Source of the DNA: Spirochaetales bacterium
Lineage (GTDB): Bacteria > Spirochaetota > Spirochaetia > JABEVK01
Assembly (NCBI GenBank): GCA_013043995.1
Contig: JABEVL010000088.1
Coordinates: forward strand, 1-21,723
Reading direction: 5' to 3'
DNA length: 21,723 nt
Shown: positions 21,294 to 21,723 of the stretch, in pieces
How positions within the stretch are numbered: the stretch's first letter is position 1
How the letters are laid out: each line of letters starts with the position of its first letter
Program-made: the position numbers and the translations under genes
Notes under the pieces: generated by a model
What the model saw: only the letters and a program-made list of their open reading frames with translations
Told to the model about the DNA's origin: nothing
The model's database searches: none

Positions 21294-21723
21294 ATGATCC
21301 TGCTGGTCAGGGGTATGATAGGAGGTATGGCAGAAAACGTCATTTTACCCCCGAGCTACATCCGCTTTGATAAACGGCAACGTGAGGAATTTCTTTCGCA
21401 ATTTGGCATTACAGCTCCTGCGCAGCGGGATCTGTTCCATCAGCTGTGTTCTTTCTGGAAACCGGTGATGGATTTCGACGCTTTTGTCGGTGCCCGTTTG
21501 GGACAATTTGACCACGTTGAAAACGAGCTGGTTGGCCTGATGGCCCGTCTGAAAACGGCCAAGTTGGGTCTTTTGACGACCCGCCGGAGCGAAGGCGGAG
21601 AACGCCGGTTTGATAAGATCATTCTTTGTGAAGAAGCCCAAGACCGCTACTGGTTTTATTTCCTCCAGGATCTTTTGGTCCAGGCCTGCGACAACCCCCA
21701 TAATCCTTACCTGACGTTCACCC
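21294..21723 (+). CDS. Hypothetical protein, N-terminal part, runs off the right edge
   Basis: An open frame with no stop to the end of the window (about 143 residues visible). The amino-acid content is that of a soluble globular protein (PPSYIRFDKRQREEFL, then KLGLLTTRRSEGGERRF and QDRYWFYFLQDLL). I do not recognise the family. Three in-frame ATGs are possible: 21294 (AAGG at five bases), 21315, and 21327, which has GGAGG but only one base away. I favour 21294 on ribosome-site spacing, though residues before 21327 look unlike the rest. It is divergent from the pentapeptide gene across 53 bases. Confidence 0.65.
   Translation, partial: MILLVRGMIGGMAENVILPPSYIRFDKRQREEFLSQFGITAPAQRDLFHQLCSFWKPVMDFDAFVGARLGQFDHVENELVGLMARLKTAKLGLLTTRRSEGGERRFDKIILCEEAQDRYWFYFLQDLLVQACDNPHNPYLTFT

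Overview
The window looks like part of a spirochaete chromosome (Spirochaetota), moderate confidence. The clearest hints are the exported thioredoxin whose mature N-terminus reads ANGQAE, a form common after signal peptides in Treponema/Spirochaeta-type genomes, and a basic-membrane-protein (BMP) type ABC transporter. Genes are tightly packed, often with stop/start overlaps (ATGA, GTGA, TTGA), and many starts are GTG or TTG. I saw no rRNA, tRNA, CRISPR array, IS element or phage gene.

Region 1 (1-4520, minus strand) is a catabolic transport operon. Its order is BMP-family lipoprotein, two permeases, a BiuH/RutB-like cysteine amidohydrolase, then the ATPase, which runs off the left edge. A divergent GntR/FCD regulator (4961-5659) lies across a 440-base AT-rich spacer. 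The spacer carries a 22-bp near-palindrome over the gntR start codon, a possible sigma-70 promoter, and a sigma-54-like -24/-12 element in front of the transporter.

Region 2 (6000-12884, plus strand) is one continuous gene train: egtD and egtB (ergothioneine biosynthesis), a complete YehZYXW/OsmF-type betaine ABC transporter, a DUF427 protein, and a small membrane protein with a PAS-like domain. Ergothioneine is a trimethylated histidine betaine, so linkage to a betaine-family importer of uncertain substrate suggests import of ergothioneine, hercynine or another betaine.

Region 3 (12870-20701) is a thiol-redox and sulfur block. On the minus strand, an ECF sigma factor, a soluble zinc-type anti-sigma factor, a one-domain thioredoxin-like protein and a glutathione-reductase-like flavoprotein run together. 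Divergent from them, over 141 bp, is a six-gene plus-strand operon: exported thioredoxin, CcdA, peroxiredoxin-like protein, a cysteine-rich Lgt-like membrane protein, an FAD-dependent oxidoreductase and a PLP-dependent desulfhydrase-like protein. This is the best candidate for an undescribed system: a stress-regulated pathway carrying electrons across the membrane, with a membrane enzyme and two sulfur or amine enzymes of unknown product.

Region 4 (20707-21723) holds a pentapeptide-repeat protein (minus) and the start of an unrecognised gene (plus) that runs off the right edge.
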